A stretch of 9,092 nt of DNA from Actinomycetes bacterium (GTDB lineage Bacteria; Actinomycetota; Actinomycetes; Actinomycetales; Cellulomonadaceae): positions 1 through 9,092 of the forward strand of contig JAEYUL010000034.1 of NCBI GenBank assembly GCA_023432565.1, given 5' to 3'. A program made the translations under genes and the position numbers. Positions 1-6,843 of this stretch are shown one piece after another (position 1 is the stretch's first letter; each line of letters opens with the position of its first letter). A model generated the notes under the pieces. It made no database searches. It saw only the letters and a list, made by a program, of their open reading frames with translations, and had not been told where the DNA came from.

Positions 1-16
1 TGGGCTTGACCTTCAT
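1..16 (-). CDS. rpmJ: Ribosomal protein L36, N-terminal fragment (gene runs off the window)
   Basis: Only the first five codons are present (MKVKP), followed by one extra base at the window edge. They match the usual start of bacterial L36, a very small protein of the large ribosomal subunit that binds 23S rRNA. A clear GGAGGA at 25-30 sits 8 nt before the ATG. The fragment begins 57 nt after the infA stop, which is the usual infA-rpmJ order that opens the actinobacterial alpha-operon region (rpsM, rpsK and rpsD normally follow). Identification rests on five residues plus conserved gene order, so it is strong but not complete. Confidence 0.85.
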
Positions 17-73
17 CGCGTGATTCCTCCGCCGCCGCGCGCCCTCACGGGGCCGACGGCGTTCTCGTGGTGA

Positions 74-295
<222 letters not shown>

Positions 296-297
296 GT

Positions 298-302
298 CCT
301 CC
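298..302 (-). promoter_or_regulatory. infA ribosome-binding site with very short spacing
   Basis: On the minus strand GGAGG is followed by only two bases (AC) and then the infA ATG. Usual spacing is about 5-9 nt; other genes here have 4 nt (secY), 8 nt (rpmJ) and 9 nt (surface protein). Homology fixes the IF-1 start, so the short spacing is real rather than a start-choice error. Confidence 0.6.
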
Positions 303-457
303 GCTAACTGTCGGTCTTGTCGAGCACCACGACATCCACGCGGCCCGGCAGGACGCCGTTCCGTCGTCGAGATCATGGAAGGGAGCGGGTGCTGCCCCGT
401 CTCGTACCGCCGGTCTCCCGGACGCACGACGAACAGAGCGCACACACCCAACGGGCT

Positions 458-486
458 ACTTTACGCCATGCGCCCCGCTCGACGAA
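458..486 (-). promoter_or_regulatory. Possible infA promoter (-10 TAAAGT, weak -35)
   Basis: On the minus strand TAAAGT (458-463) fits the TANNNT pattern of housekeeping sigma -10 boxes. A poor -35 candidate, TTCGTC (481-486), lies 17 bp further upstream. Transcription would start near 451 and leave a leader of about 155 nt before infA. The location is sensible, between the terminator of the surface-protein gene (541-587) and infA. Apart from these elements and the infA ribosome-binding site, I see nothing else in the 327-nt gap 296-622: no small ORF with coding character, no tRNA and no clear riboswitch fold. The box match alone is weak evidence. Confidence 0.3.
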
Positions 487-540
487 ACCACTGCGAGCAC
501 CTGGCGACGTGACCTCCGCCTCGTGGCTCGGCAGGCGCAC

Positions 541-587
541 CACGCGTGAGGCGGCCGGGACACCTTGTCCCCGCCGCCTCACGCGTG
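541..587 (-). terminator. Strong hairpin terminator after the surface-protein gene
   Basis: Bases 541-555 pair perfectly with 573-587 (15 bp, GC-rich). After one C/C mismatch, six more pairs form (557-562 with 566-571) around a 3-nt loop (563-565). The stem starts 35 nt past the stop at 623. No T-run follows on the minus strand, as is common for hairpin terminators in GC-rich actinobacteria. It separates the surface-protein transcript from infA. The near-perfect symmetry would work on either strand, but no gene reads toward it from the other side. Confidence 0.8.
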
Positions 588-622
588 CTGCTCACAGGCT
601 CGGCTCGGCGCCCTGCGGCGCC

Positions 623-3600
623 TCAGCGACGACGGATCGCGTGGCGCGCACGCGCGCCCTGCGACGTCTGCGCACGCTCGCGCGCCAGCAGCAGCATCAC
701 GGCTCCGGCTGCCGTGAGCGCCACGGCGATGGCGAGCATCGCCGCCGCATCCGCTCCGGTCGTCGCGAGGCCGTCCTGCTCCTCGCCGACGCCCGGCGAG
801 GAGGGGTCGCCCTCGTCGTCGCCCGGGCTCGACGGGTCGCCGTCGTCACCCTCGCCGCCGCCCGGGCCAGGCTCGGGCACGGGGCCGGGCTCGGGAGCGT
901 CCGGAGCCTCCGGGTCGGGCGTGGCCGTCGACGTGGGCCCCGGCCCAGGTGTCGACGTGGGCGTCGGTTCGGGCGTCACTGACGGCGTCGGCGTGGGGAT
1001 CGACGTGGGAGCAGGCGTCGGTGTGGACGTCGGCGTCGGGGTCGACGTAGGCGTCGGGTTCGACGTGGGTGTCGGCGTCGGCGTCGAGGTAGGCGTCGGC
1101 GTCGGCGTCGGCGTCGGATCGTCCGCCTCGAACGTGTTGGTGAGCGTGACGAGGGTGCGCTGCCCGTCCTCGACGATCGTCACCGTGGCGGGCGCGAAGG
1201 TCGCGGACGTCCAGGATCCCGAGGACACGACGGGCGCGGTCGCCTCGGCGAACGTCACCACCGTGCCCAGCGGGAGGGTCGTCGGCCCACCGACGACGGT
1301 GCCGTCGGCCGTCACCGTGAGGGTGCCTGCGGCCGTCGTCGAGCCGTCCAGGAAGTAGTCGACCTCGAACTCGGTGTCGCCGCCGTCGGGCAGGTCCGCC
1401 GCGACGATGCCCGTCAGCGACTTCGCCAGCGAGAACCCGCCCACCGCGTCGCGGTAGGAGTTGGCCACGGTCACCGCGGAGTCCTGACCGTTCTCGGTGA
1501 TCGTGACCGAGCTCGGCGAGAACTCCACCCCGGTCCAGACCTTCCCCGCCGGCGCGGGAGCCGCCGGCTCCGAGAAGGTCACGACCGTGCCCAGCGGGAG
1601 GTCCTGCGGACCGGCGACCAGCGCCCCGTCCGCGGTCACCGTGACCGTGCCGGCGGCGGTCGTCGACCCGTCCAGGAAGTAGTCCACCTCGAACTCGGTG
1701 TCCCCGGCGTCGGGCAGGTCCGCCGCCACGGCACCCGTCAGCGACTTCGCGAGCGAGAACCCGCCCTCGGCCTCGGTGTACGTGTTCGTGAGCGTGACCT
1801 CGGTGTCCTGCCCGTCGGCGGTGATCGTCAGCGACGAGGGCGAGAACGACGGCGTCCACGTCCCCGGCACGGTCGGCAGGCCGACCTCGTCGAAGCTCAC
1901 GACGGTGCCGTACGGGAGGGTCTGCGGGCCGTCGACCGACACGCCGTCCGCCTTGACGGTGAGCATCCCCGCCTGGGTCGCCGAGCCGTTCAGGTAGTAC
2001 CGGACGATGAAGGAGGTGTCGGCGCCCTGCGGCAGGTCCGCGGCCGTGATCCCTGCGAGGGCCTTGGTGACGTGGAACCCGCCGACCGCCCCGCGGTACG
2101 CGTTGGTCACCGTCACGAGCGAGCGCTGACCGTCCTGCGTGATCGTCACGCTCGCGGGCGAGATCGTCGCCCCTGTCCAGACCTTGCCCGTGGGGGCGAC
2201 GGCGACCGGCTCTCCGAAGCTCACGACGGTGCCCAGGGGCAGGTCGGTCGGACCCGTCACCGCCGTGCCGTCGGCCTGCACGACGAGCGTGCCCGCCGGG
2301 GTCGCTGCTCCGTCCAGGTAGTACTCGACCTCGAACCGCGTGTCCTCGCCGTCGGGCAGGTCTGCCGCTGCGGCGCCGGACAGCGCCTTGGCGACGCGGA
2401 ACCCGCCGACCGCTTCCCGGTAGGAGTTGGTGACGGTGACCGCGCTGTCCTGCCCGTCGTCCGTGATCTCGACCGAGCTCGGGGTGAACGTCGCACCGGT
2501 CCAGACGGTCCCGCTCGGTGTCGCCGCGCTCGGCTCACCGAACGTCACGACCGTCCCGAGCGGGAGGTCCTGCGGCCCGTCGACCGCAGTCCCGTCGGCC
2601 GTCACCGTGACCGTGCCGGCCGCCGTCGTCGACCCGTCGAGGAAGTACTCGACCTCGAACTGCGTGTCCGCACCGTCGGGCAGGTCGGTGGCGTCGATGC
2701 CGGACAGCGCCTTCGAGAGCGAGAACCCGCCCTCCTGCCCGCCGGCGACCTCCAGGGTCGAGTGGAGCCCGTAGTGATGGATCTCCCCCGAGTTCTTCAG
2801 CTGCAGCGAGCCGGCGACGATCTGGCCCTCGATGAGGGTCTTGTCGCCGCTGGTGTCCGTGGGGCCCGTCAGGCCGGTGACCACGTGGCTCGACGGTGCG
2901 AGCAGCGAGCCGGGGATGATGCCGTCCCCGCTGATGTACAGGGTGCTGCCCGTGCTCTGGGAGACGTTCCAGAGCATGTGGCGCGCGTAGTTGTTGTTGT
3001 TCGAGCCACCCGGTGCGTCGTACGCGCCGATGGTCTCCATCGGCGCGACGATCGACCCGCCGTCGGGTACGGCCACGTTGACCACCAGCGGCGTGGACGC
3101 GGACGGCTTGGCCGCGGGGAAGCGCATCTTCCACCCGCCCGTCGGCAGGTCGCTCGCCGCGACGTCGAGCACGTTGACCTTGCCAGCGACCAGCGTGACG
3201 TCGACGCCGTTCATCGGCTGGGCGGTGCTGCCGAGCTTCGCCTCCACCGCGCCGACCAGGCGCCCCGCCGCGATCCCCGCGGACCAGTCGACCATCGTCG
3301 CGCGCGCGGCCGGCGTCACGAGCGTGTCGAACGCGTCCGGCTGAACGGTCCACGCGAGCGTCTGCGGCGCCGCCGACTGCTCGATGACCGCGCCGCTGCA
3401 GTCGGTCGTGGCCGGTGCCTGCACGCACACGCCGCTGCCCCGCGCCGCGATGCCGACGCCCGTCGTCGATGCGATGGTCATCCGGCCCAGCTGCGTCGCG
3501 GGGTCGCTGTACCCGCCGGACGCGACGCGGATCGACTGCGTCGACGACGCCCGGTCGAACCCGCCGACGACCAGCCGGACGGGAACGCCGTCGAACCGCG

Positions 3601-3916
3601 GCAGGACGTAGTCACCGTTGCCGGCAGCCTTGTGGATGAGGTTGTACGGACCTTGACCGGTGCGCACGGAGACCACGCCCGCGACGGCGAGTGAGCCCTC
3701 GACCTCGTGGTTCGACAGCTCGGCGTCACCGAACGAGACGATGGTGAAACCGGCGGCCCCGGCCAGCGGGTTGCCGACGAGCCCCGCGGCGGCCGCGGGT
3801 GCACCGGTGGTGACGAGCGAGACGGCGGCGCCGAGCGCGAAGGCCGTCAGGACAGCGAGAGGAGCACGCCCTGAGCGGCCGGGACGGCGCGAGGGCATGC
3901 GAGTTGACAGTGGCAC
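623..3916 (-). CDS. Sortase-anchored surface adhesin: choice-of-anchor A domain plus five Cna-B/DUF5979-like repeats
   Basis: A 1097-residue predicted wall-anchored protein. Layout: signal peptide 1-44 (basic start, hydrophobic 18-37, cleavage near APAAAA); choice-of-anchor A type domain about 45-390, opening with NPLAGAAGF and GDAELSN..VEG and closing with GEIHHYGL (377-384); five tandem repeats at 396, 504, 612, 718 and 826, ending at 931; Pro/Thr stalk 934-999; acidic Gly/Pro/Ser linker; LATTG 1050-1054; membrane helix; basic tail ending RRR. C164 and C173 are the only cysteines I see and may form a disulfide. The GTG at 3916 is chosen because AGGAG (3926-3930) lies 9 nt upstream; the ATG at 3898 is 27 nt from it, and the longer frame to 4039 adds non-signal-like sequence. 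Its position between map and infA is odd. Adhesion or matrix binding is inferred from architecture; no ligand can be named. Confidence 0.9.
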   Translation of the reverse strand: MPLSTRMPSRRPGRSGRAPLAVLTAFALGAAVSLVTTGAPAAAAGLVGNPLAGAAGFTIVSFGDAELSNHEVEGSLAVAGVVSVRTGQGPYNLIHKAAGNGDYVLPRFDGVPVRLVVGGFDRASSTQSIRVASGGYSDPATQLGRMTIASTTGVGIAARGSGVCVQAPATTDCSGAVIEQSAAPQTLAWTVQPDAFDTLVTPAARATMVDWSAGIAAGRLVGAVEAKLGSTAQPMNGVDVTLVAGKVNVLDVAASDLPTGGWKMRFPAAKPSASTPLVVNVAVPDGGSIVAPMETIGAYDAPGGSNNNNYARHMLWNVSQSTGSTLYISGDGIIPGSLLAPSSHVVTGLTGPTDTSGDKTLIEGQIVAGSLQLKNSGEIHHYGLHSTLEVAGGQEGGFSLSKALSGIDATDLPDGADTQFEVEYFLDGSTTAAGTVTVTADGTAVDGPQDLPLGTVVTFGEPSAATPSGTVWTGATFTPSSVEITDDGQDSAVTVTNSYREAVGGFRVAKALSGAAAADLPDGEDTRFEVEYYLDGAATPAGTLVVQADGTAVTGPTDLPLGTVVSFGEPVAVAPTGKVWTGATISPASVTITQDGQRSLVTVTNAYRGAVGGFHVTKALAGITAADLPQGADTSFIVRYYLNGSATQAGMLTVKADGVSVDGPQTLPYGTVVSFDEVGLPTVPGTWTPSFSPSSLTITADGQDTEVTLTNTYTEAEGGFSLAKSLTGAVAADLPDAGDTEFEVDYFLDGSTTAAGTVTVTADGALVAGPQDLPLGTVVTFSEPAAPAPAGKVWTGVEFSPSSVTITENGQDSAVTVANSYRDAVGGFSLAKSLTGIVAADLPDGGDTEFEVDYFLDGSTTAAGTLTVTADGTVVGGPTTLPLGTVVTFAEATAPVVSSGSWTSATFAPATVTIVEDGQRTLVTLTNTFEADDPTPTPTPTPTSTPTPTPTSNPTPTSTPTPTSTPTPAPTSIPTPTPSVTPEPTPTSTPGPGPTSTATPDPEAPDAPEPGPVPEPGPGGGEGDDGDPSSPGDDEGDPSSPGVGEEQDGLATTGADAAAMLAIAVALTAAGAVMLLLARERAQTSQGARARHAIRRR
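755..769 (-). other. LATTG cell-wall sorting motif
   Basis: The motif LATTG (residues 1050-1054) is followed by a hydrophobic helix (about residues 1058-1079) and a tail rich in Arg ending at residue 1097. This is the three-part layout of a sortase substrate. The second residue is Ala rather than the Pro of classical LPxTG; LAxTG is the motif associated with class E sortases of high-GC actinobacteria. No sortase gene lies in the window, so a housekeeping enzyme elsewhere would have to do the anchoring. Confidence 0.85.
920..1117 (-). repeat. Pro/Thr-rich low-complexity stalk, hexanucleotide-like repeats
   Basis: This codes residues 934-999 of the surface protein, almost entirely alternating Pro and Thr with some Ser. 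The DNA is built from variants of a 6-bp unit (GGCGTC on the plus strand, at least four perfect copies at 1092-1115). Such stretches usually act as extended wall-spanning stalks and are often glycosylated on Thr/Ser. The pure repeat tracts can change length by slippage. Confidence 0.8.
1124..2731 (-). repeat. Five tandem 318-324-bp repeats encoding Cna-B/DUF5979-like domains
   Basis: Units on the minus strand are 2731-2408 (108 aa), 2407-2084 (108), 2083-1766 (106), 1765-1442 (108) and 1441-1124 (106). Each begins GGF(x)3K and ends near TN(S/A/T)(Y/F). Within each, Lys at unit position 7, Glu at position 66 and Asn at position 100 or 102 are invariant: K402/E461/N497, K510/E569/N605, K618/E677/N711, K724/E783/N819 and K832/E891/N927. 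Units 1 and 4 are similar throughout; unit 5 follows unit 4 in its first half and diverges after; unit 3 is the most distant. Homology to the DUF5979/Cna-B type of beta-sandwich is judged from these motifs by eye. Confidence 0.9.
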
Positions 3917-3925
3917 AGCGAACGG

Positions 3926-3930
3926 CTCCT
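3926..3930 (-). promoter_or_regulatory. Ribosome-binding site that sets the surface-protein start
   Basis: AGGAG on the minus strand lies 9 nt before GTG (3914-3916). It favours that GTG over the in-frame ATG at 3898, which would be 27 nt away, and over upstream in-frame starts that would place this motif inside the coding sequence. Confidence 0.65.
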
Positions 3931-3940
3931 GGGGGGACGG

Positions 3941-3960
3941 CAAGCGCAACTGAGCGCTTG
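3941..3960 (-). promoter_or_regulatory. Perfect 7-bp inverted repeat upstream of the surface-protein gene (possible operator or leader hairpin)
   Basis: CAAGCGC (3941-3947) and GCGCTTG (3954-3960) are exact complements separated by AACTGA. The element ends 10 nt before the ribosome-binding site. A weak -10-like TAGGCA lies at 3970-3975 on the minus strand with no recognisable -35. If transcription starts there, the repeat would cover the start site or form the first hairpin of the mRNA. It could be a repressor site or a translation-modulating stem. The symmetry is seen; the function is inferred. Confidence 0.4.
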
Positions 3961-4057
3961 TCCAGGAGATGCCTAGACCTCGCGGCGCGGATGCGAGTGC
4001 GGCATTCGGGTGACAGGGGGCATGAGTTGCCTCACACACTCAACCGACCGGGCGACC

Positions 4058-4077
4058 TATCACCCTCATGAGTGACA
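4058..4077 (-). terminator. Weak hairpin after map, doubtful terminator
   Basis: On the minus strand TGTCACTC and GGGTGATA can pair as 8 bp, two of them G-U, around an ATGA loop, 20 nt beyond the map stop. There is no T-run. It is far weaker than the hairpins at 541-587 and 7058-7094, so transcription may read from map into the surface-protein gene. Confidence 0.2.
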
Positions 4078-4097
4078 CCCGGGCGGCTCCAGCACCG

Positions 4098-4940
4098 TCA
4101 GTCGAGCGGGACCGGCACCACGCCGTAGGTCGCGAGACCCTGTGCCCCTCCGTCGGGCGCGGTGAGCACCCAGATGCCGTCGTCGAGGACCGCCACGGTG
4201 TGCTCCCAGTGCGCCGCGCGCGAGCCGTCCTCCGTCACGACCGTCCAGTCGTCGGCCAGCACCCGGGTCGCCTGGTCCCCGCGCACGATCATGGGCTCGA
4301 CGGCCACGCACAGCCCAGGCCGCACCTTGGCGCCGCGATCACGCGTGCGGTAGTTCAGGACGTCCGGCGGCTGGTGCATCGCGGTTCCGATGCCGTGCCC
4401 GACGTAGTCCTCGACGACGCCGAACCGCACGCCCCCGTTGCGGCCGGCCGCGCGTGCCTGGTCGACCACGTCCTCGACGGCGTCGCCCACGGCATCGAGC
4501 CGGTCCGCGCCCGCGAGGGCGGCGATACCGGCCCACAGAGCCGCCTCGCCGGTCGCCACGAGCTCGAGGTCGGCAGGCGCGCCCTCCCCCAGCACGAACG
4601 ACACCGCGCTGTCCCCGTGCCAGCCGTCCACGATCGCGCCGCAGTCGATCGAGACGACGTCGCCCTCGGCGAGCACGCGGTCCCCGGGGATGCCGTGCAC
4701 GACCTCGTCGTTGACCGAGACGCACACGGTGGCGGGATACCCGTGGTACCCGAGGAACGACGGCGTCGCGCCGGCCGCGGCGATGACGCGAGCCGCCGCG
4801 ACGTCCACGTCGGACGTCGTCGCGCCCGGTACCGCAGCGGCCCGGGCCGCCTCCAGCGCGTCGGCGACCACGAGCCCGGCCCGCCGCATGATGCGGACCT
4901 GCTCCGGGGTCTTGTACTCGATCTTCTCCCGGCCGAACAC
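4098..4940 (-). CDS. map: Type I methionine aminopeptidase
   Basis: This cytosolic metalloenzyme removes the initiator methionine from new proteins. The 280-residue product has the full pita-bread-fold signature: substrate-pocket His66 in YHGYP, metal ligands Asp99 (SIDCG) and Asp110 (WHGDS), His182 (GHGIG), Glu215 (AVEPM) and Glu246 (WEHTV). It is somewhat longer than the minimal ~260-residue type I enzyme. The frame can start at GTG 4949 or GTG 4940. I prefer 4940: AAGGA upstream lies about 11 nt from it but only 2 nt from 4949, and FGREKIEYKT right after it looks like a normal N-terminus. The 4949 start would add three residues. It follows adk by about 25 nt, so it is probably in the secY-adk-map transcript. 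Identity is certain; the start is not. Confidence 0.96.
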   Translation of the reverse strand: MFGREKIEYKTPEQVRIMRRAGLVVADALEAARAAAVPGATTSDVDVAAARVIAAAGATPSFLGYHGYPATVCVSVNDEVVHGIPGDRVLAEGDVVSIDCGAIVDGWHGDSAVSFVLGEGAPADLELVATGEAALWAGIAALAGADRLDAVGDAVEDVVDQARAAGRNGGVRFGVVEDYVGHGIGTAMHQPPDVLNYRTRDRGAKVRPGLCVAVEPMIVRGDQATRVLADDWTVVTEDGSRAAHWEHTVAVLDDGIWVLTAPDGGAQGLATYGVVPVPLD

Positions 4941-4965
4941 GACGCTCACCGTCCTTGCCGCCCGC

Positions 4966-5544
4966 TCAGCGGGCGACGGAGCCGATCGCCGACAGCAGGC
5001 GGTCCGTCACCTCGTCGACGTCGCCGATCCCGTCGACCTGCGCGAGCAGGCCCCGCTCGGCGTAGACGCCCGAGACGGGAGCGGTCTGCTCGGCGTAGAC
5101 GTCGAGACGGTGCCGGATCACGTCGGCCGTGTCGTCCTCGCGGCCCTCGATCTCGGCGCGCTTCAGCAGCCGCTCGACGACGACCTCGGGGTCCGCGGTG
5201 ATCTCGACCGCGAGGTCGAGGGTCAGGCCCGCGTCCGCCAGGATCGCCTCGAGCTCGGCGACCTGCACGACGTTGCGGGGGTACCCGTCCAGCAGGAAGC
5301 CCTCGGCCGCGTCCGGCTGCGCCAGCCGGTCGCGCACCATCGCGTTGGTGATCTCGTCCGGCACGAGCGCACCGCGCGAGGAGTACTCCTGCGCCTTGCG
5401 GCCGAGCTCCGTGCCGCCCTTGATGTTGGCGCGGAAGATGTCGCCGGTCGAGATCGCCGGGACGCCCAGCCGCTCGGCCAGGCGAGCGGCCTGCGTCCCC
5501 TTGCCCGCTCCCGGGGGACCCAGCAGCACCAGACGCGCGCTCAT
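4966..5544 (-). CDS. adk: Adenylate kinase, short-LID form
   Basis: It catalyses ATP + AMP = 2 ADP in the cytosol and balances adenine nucleotides. The 192-residue protein has the P-loop GPPGAGKGT (9-17), the AMP-site STGD (32-35), and DGYPRN (86-91) with Arg90 and Gln94. The LID region is only a short loop around GREDD (134-138), lacking the ~30-residue lid and any zinc-binding cysteines of long-form enzymes. The short form is typical of actinobacteria. The ATG at 5544 overlaps the secY stop in an ATGA (5541-5544), which indicates translational coupling; the Shine-Dalgarno upstream is poor (GAAGGG about 9 nt away), consistent with that. The secY-adk-map order is the common one. Confidence 0.98.
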   Translation of the reverse strand: MSARLVLLGPPGAGKGTQAARLAERLGVPAISTGDIFRANIKGGTELGRKAQEYSSRGALVPDEITNAMVRDRLAQPDAAEGFLLDGYPRNVVQVAELEAILADAGLTLDLAVEITADPEVVVERLLKRAEIEGREDDTADVIRHRLDVYAEQTAPVSGVYAERGLLAQVDGIGDVDEVTDRLLSAIGSVAR

Positions 5545-6839
5545 CGCAGGAACCCTTCGTAGTGACGCTGCTGCAGCTGCGACTCGATCTGCTTGACCGT
5601 CTCCAGCCCGACGCCGACGACGATGAGGATCGACGAACCACCGAACGGGATGTTCGAGCCCACGTCGAGCATGACGAACGCGATCGTCGGGATCAGCGCC
5701 ACGATCGCCAGGTACAGCGATCCGGGCGCGGTGATCCGGGAGATGACGTAGCTCAGGTAGTCGGCGGTCGGACGACCGGCGCGGATGCCGGGGATGAATC
5801 CGCCGTACTTCTTCATGTTGTCCGCGACCTCGTCCGGGTTGAACGTGATCGCCGTGTAGAAGTAGCAGAAGAAGATGATCAGGAAGACGTACAGCGCCAG
5901 GTGCAGCGGCGCGTCCGTCGCGGCGAGGTTCAGCGAGACCCAGCGGACCCAGCCGGCGGTCTGGTCGCCGAACTGCGCGATGATCCCCGGGATCGCCAGC
6001 AGCGACGACGCGAAGATGATCGGGATGACGCCCGCCATGTTGATCTTGATCGGGATGTAGGTGCTCGAGCCGCCGTACATGCGTCGACCGACCATGCGCT
6101 TGGCGTACTGCACCGGGATGCGCCGCTGGCTCTGCTCGACGAACACGACGAGCGCGATGACGAGGACGATGATCGCGAGCACGACCACGAACTTGGTCAG
6201 ACCGTTGTTGCCACCGGCGATCGACCACATCGCGGTCGGGAAGCTGGCCGCGATCGACGTGAAGATGAGCAGCGACATGCCGTTGCCGACACCGCGCTCG
6301 GTGATGAGCTCGCCGAGCCACATGATGAGGCCGGTGCCCGCGGTCATCGTGATGACCATGATGACGAGGGTCACCCACGAGCTGTCGGGGATCACGTCCA
6401 CCGAGCAGCCCGCGAAGAGCTGGCCGCTGCGCGCGACCGTGATGACGGTCGTCGACTGCAGGACCGCCAGGGCGATGGTCAGGTATCGCGTGTACTGCGT
6501 GAGCTTCGCGGTACCGGACTGCCCCTCCTTGTGCAGCTCCTCGAACTTGGGGATCACCACGCGCAGCAGCTGCACGATGATGCTCGCCGTGATGTACGGC
6601 ATGATCCCGAGCGCGAAGACCGACAGCTGGAGCAGCGCGCCCCCGCTGAAGAGGTTCACGAGGCCGAGCAGGTCGTTGCCCGTGCCGATCTCGTCGATGC
6701 ACTGCTGCACGTTGGGGTAGGACACCCCTGGTGTCGGCAGGAAGGATCCGATGCGGAACACCACCATGATGCCGATGGTGAAGAGCAGCTTCCGCCGCAG
6801 GTCGGGCGTCCGGAACGCCCGCACGAATGCGCCTAGCAC
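5541..6839 (-). CDS. secY: Preprotein translocase channel subunit SecY
   Basis: Core pore of the SecYEG channel in the plasma membrane. The 432-residue product opens with the typical FRTPDLRRKLLFT before TM1, has the plug region after it (NDLLGLVNLFSGG), ten hydrophobic segments, the basic cytosolic loop QSQRRIPVQYAKR, the loop KYGGFIPGIRAGRPT that carries the conserved Arg contacting SecA/ribosome, and ends HYEGFLR. Full length for the family. An ATG at 6881 would add 14 residues (MADDVPHGRLPGGQ), but AGGAGG at 6844-6849 is 4 nt before GTG 6839, and the canonical N-terminus begins there, so GTG 6839 is chosen. The gene is separated from rplO by a terminator and so likely starts its own transcript with adk and map. 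It would export the surface protein encoded downstream. Confidence 0.98.
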   Translation of the reverse strand: MLGAFVRAFRTPDLRRKLLFTIGIMVVFRIGSFLPTPGVSYPNVQQCIDEIGTGNDLLGLVNLFSGGALLQLSVFALGIMPYITASIIVQLLRVVIPKFEELHKEGQSGTAKLTQYTRYLTIALAVLQSTTVITVARSGQLFAGCSVDVIPDSSWVTLVIMVITMTAGTGLIMWLGELITERGVGNGMSLLIFTSIAASFPTAMWSIAGGNNGLTKFVVVLAIIVLVIALVVFVEQSQRRIPVQYAKRMVGRRMYGGSSTYIPIKINMAGVIPIIFASSLLAIPGIIAQFGDQTAGWVRWVSLNLAATDAPLHLALYVFLIIFFCYFYTAITFNPDEVADNMKKYGGFIPGIRAGRPTADYLSYVISRITAPGSLYLAIVALIPTIAFVMLDVGSNIPFGGSSILIVVGVGLETVKQIESQLQQRHYEGFLR

Positions 6840-6843
6840 CTGT

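Noticed and set aside
546..1358. Plus-strand frame with a long Val-Gly-Val-Asp repeat, looking like an elastin- or silk-like protein
   Set aside because: It is the complement of the Pro/Thr stalk codons in the surface protein; no ribosome-binding site or domain supports it.
1124..2731. Regular tandem repeats considered as a CRISPR array
   Set aside because: Units are ~320 bp, entirely coding, with no short repeat-spacer structure.
2072..3694. Plus-strand open frame of 540 codons opposite the surface-protein gene
   Set aside because: The composition is Arg/Asp/Gly-rich without domains, typical of antisense frames in GC-rich DNA. The minus strand has a coherent secreted modular protein.
4023..4042. 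TGAGT-N10-ACTCA inverted repeat in the gap between map and the surface-protein gene
   Set aside because: The arms are only 5 bp and there is no promoter context; such matches are expected by chance.
4068..5562. Long plus-strand frames opposite map and adk
   Set aside because: Arg/Ala/Pro-rich translations with no family motifs, lying antisense to two certain enzymes.
4966..6702. Long minus-strand frame that would fuse ~380 residues upstream of adenylate kinase
   Set aside because: The extra part is out-of-frame secY. The ATG at 5544 gives a complete adenylate kinase overlapping the secY stop.
5562..6836. Plus-strand frame of 424 codons opposite secY
   Set aside because: Extremely Asp/Arg-rich translation, which is the mirror of SecY hydrophobic codons; not a real protein.
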